Assembly: GCF_025567625.1 (NCBI RefSeq)
Contig: NZ_JAOQJC010000010.1
Coordinates: 62,001-126,000 of the forward strand
Length of the DNA: 64,000 nt
Direction: 5' to 3'
DNA from: Paenibacillus sp. J5C2022
Lineage (GTDB): Bacteria > Bacillota > Bacilli > Paenibacillales > Paenibacillaceae
In this document: positions 16,674 to 26,114 of the stretch, one piece after another
Layout: the number at the start of each line of letters is the position of its first letter
How positions within the stretch are numbered: the first letter of the stretch is position 1
Translations under genes and position numbers: made by a program
The notes under the pieces: model-generated
Told to the model about the DNA's origin: nothing
Seen by the model: the letters and a program-made list of their open reading frames with translations, nothing else
Databases searched by the model: none

Positions 16674-17948
16674 TCATCTGGAAGCCTCCCATTCACATTC
16701 CTCAGCTCGCGACAGGAGCAAGGTACGCTCACGCTCGTTGCGGGTAAGGGAGGCGGCATATTGGAAGGCGATGCGGGCTTCCTCGTGGCGGCCCAGCCTC
16801 GCCAGCATGTCGCCGCGGACGCTCGGCAGCAGATGATACCCGTCCAGAGAGGACTGCTCCTCCAGGTTATCGATGATCTGCAGACCGAAGGCGGGACCGA
16901 ACGCCATCGCGATCGCGACGGCCCGGTTCAATTCGACGACCGGCGATGGAGCTGTGAGGGCAAGCGCTTCGTACAGAGCGGCGATGCGGGGCCAATTCGT
17001 CTCACTCGCAGTGGGAGCTTGCGCATGACATGCCGATATCGCGGCTTGCAGGGCATAAGGGCCCGGTGTCCGGCTAATTGCGCGGCTGCGCTCCAATGCG
17101 GCAAGGCCGCGGCGGATAAGCAGATGATCCCACTGTGCCCGATTCTGATCCATCAGAAGAATGGGTTGTCCGTCACGTCCCACCCGCGTCTTCAATCGGG
17201 AAGACTGAAGCTCCATCAGGGCGACCAGTCCGTGAGCCTCCGGCTCTCCGGGGGCGATCGCGGCCAGCATCCGCCCCAGGCGCAGCGCTTCCTGACATAG
17301 GAGCGGCCGGACCCATTCCTTCCCGGACGTGGCGGAGTAGCCTTCGTTGAACATGAGATAGATGACTTCAAGGACGGTCGCAAGCCGTTCTTGAAGCTCA
17401 TCTCCTTCAGGGACCTCGAACGGAACGTCCTTCTCCTTAAGCGTTCGCTTCGCTCGTACAATTCGTTGCGCGACTGCCGACTCGGCAGAGAGGAAGGAGC
17501 GGGCAATCTCCTCCGTCGTCAGTCCGCATAGCAGCCGGAGCGTCAGGGCGACGCGCGCTTCCCTCGACAAGATGGGGTGGCAGGTCATGAAGATGAGTCG
17601 CAGCAGATCGTCTTCAATTGTATCTTCGCCCGTATACAGCTCATGAACCTCCGTATGCCAATCGGTATTGCGCGCGACCTCCGTGTACTTCCGGTCACGC
17701 AGCCTGATTCTGCGCAAATAATCGATCGCGCGCCGCTTCGCCGTCATCATGAGCCATGCGCCGGGATTATCGGGAATGCCGGTATCCTGCCAGCGTTCCA
17801 GGGCTGCGACCAGGGCATCATGGGCGAAGTCCTCCGCAAGAGCCACGTCGCGCAGCATGCGAGTCAATGCGGCGATGATCTTGGCCGATTCCATTCCCCA
17901 TATCGTCTCGATCTGACGATAGGCCTGCATACCGGGAGAGCGGCTCAC
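16674..17948 (-). CDS. ECF42-type RNA polymerase sigma factor with C-terminal TPR-like extension
   Basis: A 424-residue sigma factor, more than twice the length of a minimal ECF sigma. Regions 2 and 4 occupy about residues 15-185 (region 2 motif FAHDALVAALERW; region 4 around LLCGLTTEEIARSFLSAESAVAQRIVRAK). The remaining 230 or so residues are helical, as in the ECF42 group, where this extension is needed for activity. The GTG start overlaps the stop of the upstream DGPF gene by four bases (GTGA), so the two are translationally coupled. ECF42 factors are known to be encoded beside DGPF proteins and usually lack an anti-sigma factor; none is seen here. Confidence 0.88.
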   Translation of the reverse strand: MSRSPGMQAYRQIETIWGMESAKIIAALTRMLRDVALAEDFAHDALVAALERWQDTGIPDNPGAWLMMTAKRRAIDYLRRIRLRDRKYTEVARNTDWHTEVHELYTGEDTIEDDLLRLIFMTCHPILSREARVALTLRLLCGLTTEEIARSFLSAESAVAQRIVRAKRTLKEKDVPFEVPEGDELQERLATVLEVIYLMFNEGYSATSGKEWVRPLLCQEALRLGRMLAAIAPGEPEAHGLVALMELQSSRLKTRVGRDGQPILLMDQNRAQWDHLLIRRGLAALERSRAISRTPGPYALQAAISACHAQAPTASETNWPRIAALYEALALTAPSPVVELNRAVAIAMAFGPAFGLQIIDNLEEQSSLDGYHLLPSVRGDMLARLGRHEEARIAFQYAASLTRNERERTLLLSRAEECEWEASR

Positions 17949-18379
17949 GGCTTGCTCTGACCTTGAAGCTGCTGGCGCAGCACGGTTTCCTTCTCCAGCA
18001 AGTCGGGATTATCCATTAAGTCTTCCACCTCGAATACGGGTCTAAGCTCGATCTCCCCTTGTCCGAAGCCGTGAGGGTCCGGCATGCGCAGCGCCCATTC
18101 GATAGCTTCTTCCCTTGATTTCACTTCAATCAGCGTATAGCCCGCAATAATTTCCTTCGCTTCCGTGAACGGGCCGTCGGTTACCTTAGGCTTGCCCCCC
18201 TGCTCGGGATAGGAGATTCGGATACCGGAGGAGCTTGGCTGCAGGCCGTCCGCGGCCAGCAATACGCCGGCTCTCACCAACTCCTCATTATACTTCTGCA
18301 TCGCTTCAATTAACTCATGGCTCGGCTTAACGCCCGCCTCGGAATCTGTCGTTGCTTTTACAATCATCATGAATCGCAT
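17945..18379 (-). CDS. YCII-related DGPF-domain protein
   Basis: A 144-residue cytoplasmic protein of the YCII/DGPF family; the diagnostic motif is visible in KVTDGPFTEAKEIIAGY. These proteins have a ferredoxin-like fold and are regular partners of ECF42 sigma factors, to which they are often physically and functionally tied; the biochemical role is not established. The ATG at 18379 follows GGAGG at 18388-18392. A longer reading upstream is possible but passes the ribosome site, so it is rejected. The stop overlaps the sigma factor start by four bases. Confidence 0.9.
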   Translation of the reverse strand: MRFMMIVKATTDSEAGVKPSHELIEAMQKYNEELVRAGVLLAADGLQPSSSGIRISYPEQGGKPKVTDGPFTEAKEIIAGYTLIEVKSREEAIEWALRMPDPHGFGQGEIELRPVFEVEDLMDNPDLLEKETVLRQQLQGQSKP

Positions 18380-18481
18380 ATGTTTATTCCTCCTTATTAT
18401 TGAAAAACGGATTGCATTCGCTTCATCACCATCTGATAGCTTCTTCGATAACGACTGCCTCTGTTCCTGCAAGGTGGGATA

Positions 18482-19144
18482 TCATCGGGCTGCGGCTTCG
18501 GCGCGCAGGCGGACGGCAAGCGCCGACAGCCATCCGAAGGCGGCAATTCCTGCGGAGCCCATAATGGCACCGATCCAACTGCTTGCACTCATGCCCCAGA
18601 CAATGAGCGCTATGGCAATAATGCCGGAAGCCATCGAGCAGACGCTCCAGCGGCGCTCGCCGATCGCGGCGAATCTTCGGGCATGTACGAAGCTGGCTGC
18701 GATCAGACAGATGAAGGCGATGAAGAAAGCCATCATGTGCACAGCCGCTTCATTGCTCATTGCGGCAGGCATGCCGTCGGGAGCGCCTGGGGGAAAGCCA
18801 AAGCCGGGGTCAGGCTTGAACAGGCCGGCCATGATCATGCCAACGCCATAAATGCCGATCAGAACAGCTCCCCATGTTCCGCCTTTGCCGCCGCGCAGCA
18901 AGCCTCGTATGCCTATGGCCATGAGCAGCGCAAGCAATCCTGCAAGAACGAAAGCGGCGCTCTGCATCCAGCCGAGCTCTCCCAATGTGAGATTGCTAAT
19001 GGCGTGATACTTGAGATTGAAGCCTGTTCGTGTCAAAGCCTGAATGATGGATACGGCATAAAATAACGGGGCAATTGCCACGCCCCCTGCCAGAAGTGTT
19101 CGCACGACGGGTGACGTTCTTCTCGCGGTTACTTGGATGTGCAT
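18482..19144 (-). CDS. DUF998 family membrane protein
   Basis: A 220-residue integral membrane protein with about six hydrophobic helices and the DUF998 hallmark near residues 45-60 (YHAISNLTLGELGWMQ). Function is unknown. Its start overlaps the end of the alpha/beta hydrolase gene by 16 bases, with GGAGG ahead of the ATG, and it ends about 100 bp before the DGPF gene, so the four genes may form one minus-strand unit. Confidence 0.85.
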   Translation of the reverse strand: MHIQVTARRTSPVVRTLLAGGVAIAPLFYAVSIIQALTRTGFNLKYHAISNLTLGELGWMQSAAFVLAGLLALLMAIGIRGLLRGGKGGTWGAVLIGIYGVGMIMAGLFKPDPGFGFPPGAPDGMPAAMSNEAAVHMMAFFIAFICLIAASFVHARRFAAIGERRWSVCSMASGIIAIALIVWGMSASSWIGAIMGSAGIAAFGWLSALAVRLRAEAAAR

Positions 19145-19971
19145 AGGGATTGTTCCTCCTGGAAAAACGTGATAAGTTCCTGGCTAATCAGTCCTGCGTT
19201 CAGCTTCTTCGTATGGCCGAGTCCCTTCTTGCTCAGCAGGCGCGCATTCGGCAAGGCGCGGGCGGCGGCTTGTGCAGCGTGCCGCAGCGATGCGGGGCTC
19301 TCCGGCCCTTCCATCACCAGCGCAGGCATGGCGACGGAGCTCCAGCGGCTCGCCGGGAGCGGAGCCCCGCGGAAATAGTCGTTCAGCAAAGCGGCGTCGT
19401 AAGGGAGCGTATGAGCAAGCGCGACGAGCTTCGACCATACGCCCGGCATCATGCGCATCATGCCGACGATGAAGGAGGGGACGCCCATTCCTTCGGTCAT
19501 GAAATACTTTACGGCTTCCGCCCTGCGGTCGCCCGCTACAAGCTCGCTCAGATGCTTCTTGAAGTCGGCGGGCGGCTTGCGGTCGCTTGGATCAACAATG
19601 AACGGCGGCTCGTGAAGCACTAATCTCGTGATGTTCAGCCCTCGAGCGGCTCCTTCCAGCGCCAGCACCGCTCCGGATGACAAGCCCCATACATGGGCGG
19701 AGCCTCCGGCCTCGCGAATGAGCGCCCCGAGGTCTTCAATCTCGCGCTCTACTGCATAGGGGGCAGTATCACCGCTGTCGCCGCGGCCGCGGCGATCGTA
19801 GCTGTAGACGGTGAAGTGCCCCGCGAGCAGCTTCGCAAGCTCGATTTGCGCAGGGAATTTGCGATAGCCGAATGCGCCCGTTACGAGAATGAGCGCCGGT
19901 CCTGTTCCGATTTTGTCATATGCGATTTTGGTTCCGTCTTTCGATTTTGCAATGTTCATGTTCATAGTCAT
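19129..19971 (-). CDS. Alpha/beta-fold hydrolase
   Basis: A 280-residue cytoplasmic alpha/beta hydrolase. It shows the cap-proximal SYDRRGRGDSGD strand-turn, the nucleophile elbow GLSSGA with the catalytic serine near residue 99, and a C-terminal GLGHTKK supplying the histidine. Substrates of this class range from esters to lactones, so the specificity is open. Translation begins at ATG 19971 with GGAG eight bases upstream. It is the first gene of the minus-strand group leading to the ECF42 factor, which may therefore control or accompany a stress-type hydrolase. Confidence 0.85.
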   Translation of the reverse strand: MTMNMNIAKSKDGTKIAYDKIGTGPALILVTGAFGYRKFPAQIELAKLLAGHFTVYSYDRRGRGDSGDTAPYAVEREIEDLGALIREAGGSAHVWGLSSGAVLALEGAARGLNITRLVLHEPPFIVDPSDRKPPADFKKHLSELVAGDRRAEAVKYFMTEGMGVPSFIVGMMRMMPGVWSKLVALAHTLPYDAALLNDYFRGAPLPASRWSSVAMPALVMEGPESPASLRHAAQAAARALPNARLLSKKGLGHTKKLNAGLISQELITFFQEEQSLCTSK

Positions 19972-20218
19972 GGGAAGTCTCCTTTGCCTGTTTACTAAGA
20001 CTACGAATGAGAAATGGGGAAATCGACATTGTTTGAAAATAAATTTTAATTTTTTTTATTAGGTTTGAGCCTCGCGAAAAAAGGTGCGATAATGACGATA
20101 TCGAATGGACGGAATGCACGTTGGCGTAAAGTGGATGGTGAGGAGAGAGAGGAAATACGATCAACTGTACGGAGGATTCAGAAATTAGTATTAGTCCAGG
20201 TTGAAAGGGGAATACGAT

Positions 20219-23200
20219 GTGATCACAGGCGCTTCGCTCAGCAAGCGGCAAATTAAGGAGTTATGCGGAAACACTTCCTATACAAGGGGAATGAACGATC
20301 AGATTATGCGCAAAGTGCACAAGCTTAGCTATGACCCCAACGAATTCACCTATCATGCGGTTGTAAGAGGGAGCAGCAGCTATCAAGTTGCAGTTATGAT
20401 TGATGAGCATACGATGGATGTGGAGGCGCAGTGCAATTGCCCGGCGTTCGCGACCTCCTACCAATACTGCAAGCACGTGGCCGCTGTCATGCTGGAAGTC
20501 GAGGAGTTGGTCAGCCTGAAAGAGAAGGTATCGCAGCCTCGACGGAATTCATCCGTTGCCCAGCCGGCCAAGGATACGGCCGGACTATCATGGCAAGAAC
20601 GACAAGTATCCGAACAGCTTTTAGCCTTATTCGAAGCCGATAGCCATACGAACAATAATGCAGTGGTCAGAGAAAATAGTTGGCGAGACGAATTAACGAC
20701 GGAGTTTATTTGCAAGATGAGCACAGGTTATCAAGAGTCGGTAGAGATTGAGCTTAAAGTAGGCGTTTCGAGGACATACGTTGTGCACAAGATAAAAGAT
20801 TTCCTGACCAAGCTTGCCTCAGGTCAATCTTATCCGTTCACGAAGAAGTTTACATACGATTCCGACGTTCATGTATTTCGCCAGCAAGATGAAGATGTCT
20901 TGAAGCTGCTTCATGAAATCTATGGTATAGAACAGTGTTATAAGAAAAGACAACAATCTTATCCTTATTCTATAAGCAATGGTGATCGCGCTCTGTTTAT
21001 TCCTCCTGCTTTTTTTCAACAATTACTGAAGCTCTTAAAGGAGACGAATACGGAATATACGGTGAATGGACGAGCTTGCCCCTCCCTTGCTTGGAAGGAC
21101 GAGCCGCCGCCCATCACATTCGGCATTGAGAGAGGACGACAAGATAGAGAGTATTGGTTGTCAATGACAGGCATTCAGGAACTGTTGCCGATACATGCCT
21201 ATCAATTGGCAGTAGGGAAGCAAGGCGAGATGTATAAGCTCGGGCAGAGCGAGTTAGCGAGGCTTCACCGATTGCAATCCATTGCTTCCGATACGGGAAC
21301 AGGAAAAGTGGCGATTCCCGCTGCTCAGTTGGAGCCGTATTTGAATCAAGTCATTCCCGGGCTTAGGCAAATTGGAAAGCTCACGATAGATGCAAGGGTA
21401 GAAGAGCGCATCGTCAACGAACCGCTTCAATCGCATGTGTATCTGGACTATCAGGACGGTCTGCTTCGCGCTAAAGTCGAGTTCCAGTACGGGAAGCACG
21501 TTATTCCATGCTTCGTCGACAATCGAAAGGAAGAGACGACAGAAGTCGTCATCTTGCGGCAGAAGGAAGAAGAAGCTGCTATTCTCACCCTGTTGCGGCA
21601 TGCCGGATTCCAGGAGAAGCGAGCCGAGCTTGTTCTCGACTCCGAGGATGGGCAATATGCATTCCTGTATGGAAGCTTGACTCATCTGCAGACTGTGGCC
21701 GAGGTATATGCGACCAATGCGGTGAAGGCGATACAACCGGAACGGAGAATGATTCCGAAAACATCCGTTGAGGCCGACCATTCGTTGAACTGGCTAGAGG
21801 TAACATTCGATATGGAAGGAGTGAACCGCAAGGATCTGCTCAAGCTCCTGCAATCCATTCGTGAGAAGCGTTCTTACCACCGATTGTCAGACGGCGCTTT
21901 CGTCTCCCTTGAAGATGAAGCTTTCAGGGAAATTGACCGTTTATTCGATGAGTTGGGGATGACGAAAGCTGAGTTGAAAGGGGGCAAGGTGCAGTTGTCT
22001 CTTGTTCGCGGACTTTCACTGGCTGAGTGGTCCGACTCGCGTCGCGGCAATGTGAAGCTGGGCAAATCGTTGAAGCGTCTTCTTCATAATTTGAGATATC
22101 CCGATAATCTGGAGTTCGAGCTGCCTGCATCTATAACGGGTGTTTTGCGCGATTATCAGCTGACAGGATTCCAATGGATGAAAATGTTGAGTTACTATGG
22201 TTTCGGCGGTATATTAGCCGATGATATGGGCTTGGGGAAAACACTCCAAAGCATCGCTTACATCGTATCGGAGCATGATGCACGGCCATTGGCGAATCAG
22301 GCCTTGCCGCCGACGTTAATTGTATGTCCAGCATCTTTAATGTTCAACTGGAAACATGAATTTGCCAAGTTCGCGCCGCATATAAGGTGTGCAGTTATGT
22401 CTGGCACTCGTGCCGAGAGGGAGTCATTGGCGGAGCGGGTTGATCAATTTGATGTTATGATTATATCGTATCCGCTGCTTCGCAGAGATACGGATTTATA
22501 TGAGGAACGGAAATTCCATAGCATCATAATTGATGAAGCTCAAGCGATAAAGAATCATACGACACAGACAGCTCAAGCGATTAAAAGTCTTGTCGCCAAA
22601 CATCGCTTCGCATTAACAGGGACCCCGATTGAAAATCGCATAGAGGAACTGTGGTCGATTTATAATGCCATCTTCCCGGAATTGTTTGCAGGCAGGCAAT
22701 CCTTTAAGGAGCTGTCGCCAGAGCAAATCGCTCGAAAAACTCGTCCGTTCATGATGAGACGTCTGAAGAGGGATGTGCTTACCGAGCTGCCGGATAAGAT
22801 CGAAACGCTGCAGACGTCGGAATTGATTCCAGAACAGAAAAAACTATATATGGCTTATTTGATGCGATTGAAAGAGGAGACGGTTCAACAATTGAATGAG
22901 GCGGGCTTTCAGAAGAGCCGATTGAAAATTCTTGCGGGGCTCACCAGACTCCGTCAGCTTTGCTGTCACCCTTCGTTGTTCGTTGAAGACTATGGCGGGA
23001 AGTCAGGCAAGCTGGAACAGCTAATGGAGATGATTGAGGAATATATGGACGTTGGCCGCAGAGTGCTTGTGTTTTCTCAATTTACCGGAATGCTGTCCAT
23101 TATTCGCGAAGAATTGAATGCTCGAAGCTTTCAGCACTTCTACCTGGATGGTTCCACGAAATCAAGCGAGCGTGTAGAGTTGTGCAGACGATTCAATACA

Positions 23201-23515
23201 GGTGAGCGCAGTATTTTCTTAATATCGTTAAAGGCCGGCGGAACGGGGCTGAATCTTACCGGAGCAGATACAGTCGTATTATATGATATGTGGTGGAATC
23301 CCGCTGTTGAACAACAGGCAGCCGATCGCGCCCATCGAATCGGGCAACAAAATGTGGTGCAGGTCATTCGGATGATGACAGCAGGAACCATTGAAGAAAA
23401 AATGTACGAGCTTCAGCAGGAGAAGCGGGACTTGATCGATAAAGTCGTGCAACCGGGTGAAGAACAATTGTCCGCATTATCTGAACAAGACATTCGGGAG
23501 CTGCTGGCATTATAA
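20219..23515 (+). CDS. SWIM zinc-finger SNF2-family DNA translocase
   Basis: A 1,098-residue ATPase. An N-terminal SWIM zinc finger is seen in CNCPAFATSYQYCKHVAAV (about residues 72-90). A middle region of some 500 residues has no clear homology. The C-terminal half is a complete Snf2/Rad54 motor with motif I DDMGLGKT, motif II DEAQ, motif III LTGTPIENR and motif VI QAADRAHRIGQ. Bacterial members move along double-stranded DNA and remodel bound proteins such as RNA polymerase. The GTG at 20219 is preferred over the in-frame TTG at 20201 because AAAGGGG lies eight bases upstream. It heads a three-gene operon with a 98-residue protein and a SEC-C protein. Confidence 0.9.
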   Translation: MITGASLSKRQIKELCGNTSYTRGMNDQIMRKVHKLSYDPNEFTYHAVVRGSSSYQVAVMIDEHTMDVEAQCNCPAFATSYQYCKHVAAVMLEVEELVSLKEKVSQPRRNSSVAQPAKDTAGLSWQERQVSEQLLALFEADSHTNNNAVVRENSWRDELTTEFICKMSTGYQESVEIELKVGVSRTYVVHKIKDFLTKLASGQSYPFTKKFTYDSDVHVFRQQDEDVLKLLHEIYGIEQCYKKRQQSYPYSISNGDRALFIPPAFFQQLLKLLKETNTEYTVNGRACPSLAWKDEPPPITFGIERGRQDREYWLSMTGIQELLPIHAYQLAVGKQGEMYKLGQSELARLHRLQSIASDTGTGKVAIPAAQLEPYLNQVIPGLRQIGKLTIDARVEERIVNEPLQSHVYLDYQDGLLRAKVEFQYGKHVIPCFVDNRKEETTEVVILRQKEEEAAILTLLRHAGFQEKRAELVLDSEDGQYAFLYGSLTHLQTVAEVYATNAVKAIQPERRMIPKTSVEADHSLNWLEVTFDMEGVNRKDLLKLLQSIREKRSYHRLSDGAFVSLEDEAFREIDRLFDELGMTKAELKGGKVQLSLVRGLSLAEWSDSRRGNVKLGKSLKRLLHNLRYPDNLEFELPASITGVLRDYQLTGFQWMKMLSYYGFGGILADDMGLGKTLQSIAYIVSEHDARPLANQALPPTLIVCPASLMFNWKHEFAKFAPHIRCAVMSGTRAERESLAERVDQFDVMIISYPLLRRDTDLYEERKFHSIIIDEAQAIKNHTTQTAQAIKSLVAKHRFALTGTPIENRIEELWSIYNAIFPELFAGRQSFKELSPEQIARKTRPFMMRRLKRDVLTELPDKIETLQTSELIPEQKKLYMAYLMRLKEETVQQLNEAGFQKSRLKILAGLTRLRQLCCHPSLFVEDYGGKSGKLEQLMEMIEEYMDVGRRVLVFSQFTGMLSIIREELNARSFQHFYLDGSTKSSERVELCRRFNTGERSIFLISLKAGGTGLNLTGADTVVLYDMWWNPAVEQQAADRAHRIGQQNVVQVIRMMTAGTIEEKMYELQQEKRDLIDKVVQPGEEQLSALSEQDIRELLAL

Positions 23516-23538
23516 TTACATCCAGAGGAGAGATAGCA

Positions 23539-23835
23539 TTGGCTAATCCGGATAAGAAAGCGGAAGAATGGAAGAAGGCGAAGAAGCTATGCCGATTAAA
23601 TGAGGAAACGGTTCGCATGGCGAAGGAAATGGGGTTGAACCCCCGGAGTCTGATAAAGAACATACCTGCTCCCAATCAACAGTGGAAAGCCCCTGTGCAT
23701 GTATGGATTCACGAGTTGTATGAGGAGCGCCAGGAGAAAGCGGCAAAAAAAGCCGCTGCGAAGGTACGTCAGGCAGATCCGGGGAAAAGAGCAGTTACTG
23801 GCGGTAGCGAACAAGGAGCGCTGGAGCATGACTAG
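23539..23835 (+). CDS. Small conserved basic protein of unknown function
   Basis: A 98-residue, highly charged protein. The central segment ([20 protein letters not shown]) followed by [12 protein letters not shown] looks conserved, and I recall similar short proteins in unrelated bacteria, though I cannot confirm it here. The C-terminal third is a lysine and alanine-rich helix ([11 protein letters not shown]) that could bind nucleic acid. The start is a TTG after GAGGAGAG, 24 bp behind the SNF2 stop; the stop overlaps the next start by eight bases (ATGACTAG). The tight packing suggests these three proteins are needed together. Function is unknown. Confidence 0.72.
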   Translation: MANPDKKAEEWKKAKKLCRLNEETVRMAKEMGLNPRSLIKNIPAPNQQWKAPVHVWIHELYEERQEKAAKKAAAKVRQADPGKRAVTGGSEQGALEHD

Positions 23836-24946
23836 TCAAGGGCAGACGCTAAAACAATTATTAGCTGCATTAACGAAAGACGAGCTTCATCAAATTCGGA
23901 AAAACTTGAGGATAAAGGGAGCTAGTCAGTTGAATAAGAGCGAATTGGCAGCGTGTCTTGCGCGCGATATCCCGTTCTATGTGAATGTGGCACTGCATCG
24001 CTTCGACGTGCGCCGGTTAGAGGTGCTCCAAAAAGTTCTGGATAGCCCTGTAGGAGTAGCGGTCGAGGAGCTTGTCATATTCGATGATATAAATATCGGT
24101 TATTTCATGGCATACGGTCTCCTGCTGCCGGATGCTGCAAGAGAAGACCGGATGTGCGTGCCTTGGGAGGTTCGGCAGGAGCTGACGGACAAGCGTCTGA
24201 GAGAGTACAGCGATGTCATTCGGCGAAATACGCAATGGACCAAGCTTGCCAAGGGCTTGCTCTACTATTATGGATATGCCAGCTTCGATTTGCTGGAGCG
24301 GAAGATAGAAGAATATACGAAGCGAGAAGTTTCATCTGTAGATGTAATGGACATTTTGCTGGACTATTCGCATTTTGATGAAGGTATTATTCCTTTTGGC
24401 AGAGGGTTCACTTACTATATGGCGGATCAGGAGGAGGTTGTCATGGAGCATGCGGCTCGTTCGGAGTTGGAATATGCCCATCTCCCCAGGAAGAAAGTCA
24501 TGCAAGCGGCGGAAGAAGAGGATGGTTATGTCGAGCGGAATGAAAGCTACTTGAAGTTGGTGTCGTTCCTGACGAGTCACTATGATATCCAGCGAGAAAT
24601 GGCAGACCTCATCGTAGAAGAAAGTGTAATGGCGATAGTAATGGGCAATTCGCCGAACGAAGTGCTGGCCGATCTGTTAGGACAATTCGACGCGCCATCT
24701 ATGGAAATCATGAAGCAATTGACGGATTTGTTCTTTACGTTATACCATGCGACACCGCAGTGGGCGTTGAAGGGTCACTCGCCTAATCAGATGTCAAACA
24801 TGAGGGAAGAACAAAAGATTGCTCCGTTGCGAGCGGAAAACAAGATCGGCAATGTGTACAGCATGCAGACGAAGCAGAAGATAGGGCGCAACGATCCATG
24901 CCCATGCGGCAGTGGGAAGAAATACAAGAAATGCTGTGGCGGGTAA
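23828..24946 (+). CDS. SEC-C motif protein with N-terminal SAP/Rho_N-like segment
   Basis: A 372-residue cytoplasmic protein. Residues about 15-50 ([17 protein letters not shown], then [14 protein letters not shown]) resemble the small helix-extended-helix nucleic-acid-binding SAP/Rho_N modules. The middle 300 residues are unassigned. The last 20 residues form a SEC-C zinc knuckle ([13 protein letters not shown]). The ATG at 23828 follows AAGGAG by nine bases and overlaps the previous stop; upstream in-frame extension is unlikely. As third gene of the SNF2 operon it may be an adaptor for the translocase. A second, unrelated protein at 31198 ends in an almost identical tail. Confidence 0.8.
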   Translation: MTSQGQTLKQLLAALTKDELHQIRKNLRIKGASQLNKSELAACLARDIPFYVNVALHRFDVRRLEVLQKVLDSPVGVAVEELVIFDDINIGYFMAYGLLLPDAAREDRMCVPWEVRQELTDKRLREYSDVIRRNTQWTKLAKGLLYYYGYASFDLLERKIEEYTKREVSSVDVMDILLDYSHFDEGIIPFGRGFTYYMADQEEVVMEHAARSELEYAHLPRKKVMQAAEEEDGYVERNESYLKLVSFLTSHYDIQREMADLIVEESVMAIVMGNSPNEVLADLLGQFDAPSMEIMKQLTDLFFTLYHATPQWALKGHSPNQMSNMREEQKIAPLRAENKIGNVYSMQTKQKIGRNDPCPCGSGKKYKKCCGG

Positions 24947-24967
24947 GTTCACGGTAATAGCGGTAAC

Positions 24968-25018
24968 AAGAAGACAGGGATACCTTGGCGGTGTCGATGT
25001 CTTCTTTGCTTTTTTTTG
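24968..25018 (+). terminator. Intrinsic terminator of the SNF2/SEC-C operon
   Basis: AAGAAGACA (24968-24976) pairs with TGTCTTCTT (24998-25006) and is followed by TGC and a run of eight T residues. It lies 21 bp after the SEC-C stop codon. Confidence 0.75.
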
Positions 25019-25046
25019 AGGCGAATCCGCATGCTGTCGGGCTTCG

Positions 25047-25074
25047 CAAATATTGCGCAGCCGATCAAATATTG
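25047..25074. promoter_or_regulatory. Direct repeat CAAATATTG upstream of locus B
   Basis: Two identical CAAATATTG copies (25047-25055 and 25066-25074) are spaced 19 bp start to start, close to two helical turns, as AraC-type activators often bind. They lie about 90 bp before the first permease gene. The assignment is inference. Confidence 0.3.
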
Positions 25075-25165
25075 TTGCTTGCCTCATACGGAAGCGACCC
25101 TTTAACATAAATCTTGCGGAACGGGCCCGGAATTTTCCGTCATTTTCAGGTGAAAGGGGTAGATC

Positions 25166-26101
25166 ATGAAGGCCATTGAACAATCGAACAGCAGACGCTT
25201 TTCTTTTCGCTTTCGGGAGAATATGCAGCTTTATCTCATAATGGTTCCTGTATTGATTCATATTTTCATATTCAGTTACATTCCCATGTATGGGATCATT
25301 ATTGCTTTTCAAGATTACTACCCGGGAAAACCGTTTTTCTCGTTTACGGAAACCAACTGGGTCGGCTTCAAGCATTTTATTGAATTTTTCAACGGTCCTT
25401 ATTTCGGCCGATTGATGCGCAACACCTTTCTGCTCAGCTTCTACTTCCTGCTGTTCGGATTCTGGATTCCGATTCTGTTCGCGCTATTGCTGAATGAACT
25501 GAGGAGTGGCGCATTCAAAAAATTGATCCAGACGGCAAGCTACTTGCCTCATTTTATTTCGACGGTTGTCGTAGCGGGCATGGTGTTATCCTTCATCAAT
25601 ATCGACGGAATTGTAAACGCTGTCATCAAATTGTTCGGTGGAGCGCCGATTGCCTTAAATACAGAACCGGGCTACTTCCCAGCGATATACATCATAACAA
25701 GCATATGGAAGTCATTCGGCTGGAGCAGTATTCTGTACTTGGCATCCATGTCTTCCATCGACCCTCACTTGTATGAAGCGGCCAAGATGGACGGAGCTAA
25801 CCGATTCAAACAAATGATGCATATTACGCTGCCTTCCATACGTCCAACGATCTTCATCCTGCTGATCTTTGCCATCGGCAACCTGCTCACGGCGAACAGC
25901 GAGTTTATTCTCTTGATTTATAATCCGATGGTATATGAGACAGCGGACGTTATCGGCACTTATTTGTACCGCGACGGTCTGCTGGGCGGCAACTTCAGCT
26001 TGGGGACGGCAGTCGGACTGTTTGTATCGATGATCAACTTCACGCTGCTGTTTATCGCCAATCACTTAAGCCGCAAATACGCCGATTACGCCTTGTGGTA
26101 A
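25166..26101 (+). CDS. ABC sugar importer permease, LplB-type (locus B)
   Basis: A 311-residue permease with about six transmembrane helices. The N-terminal helix contains the family phrase FSYIPMYGIIIAFQDY, and the EAA loop is YEAAKMDGANRFKQM. It forms a heterodimer with the next gene product, which starts 13 bp after its stop. The ATG follows GTGAAAGGGG. Unlike locus A, no glycan-degrading gene accompanies this importer, so the substrate cannot be suggested. Confidence 0.92.
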   Translation: MKAIEQSNSRRFSFRFRENMQLYLIMVPVLIHIFIFSYIPMYGIIIAFQDYYPGKPFFSFTETNWVGFKHFIEFFNGPYFGRLMRNTFLLSFYFLLFGFWIPILFALLLNELRSGAFKKLIQTASYLPHFISTVVVAGMVLSFINIDGIVNAVIKLFGGAPIALNTEPGYFPAIYIITSIWKSFGWSSILYLASMSSIDPHLYEAAKMDGANRFKQMMHITLPSIRPTIFILLIFAIGNLLTANSEFILLIYNPMVYETADVIGTYLYRDGLLGGNFSLGTAVGLFVSMINFTLLFIANHLSRKYADYALW

Positions 26102-26114
26102 GGAGGAGAACGAT

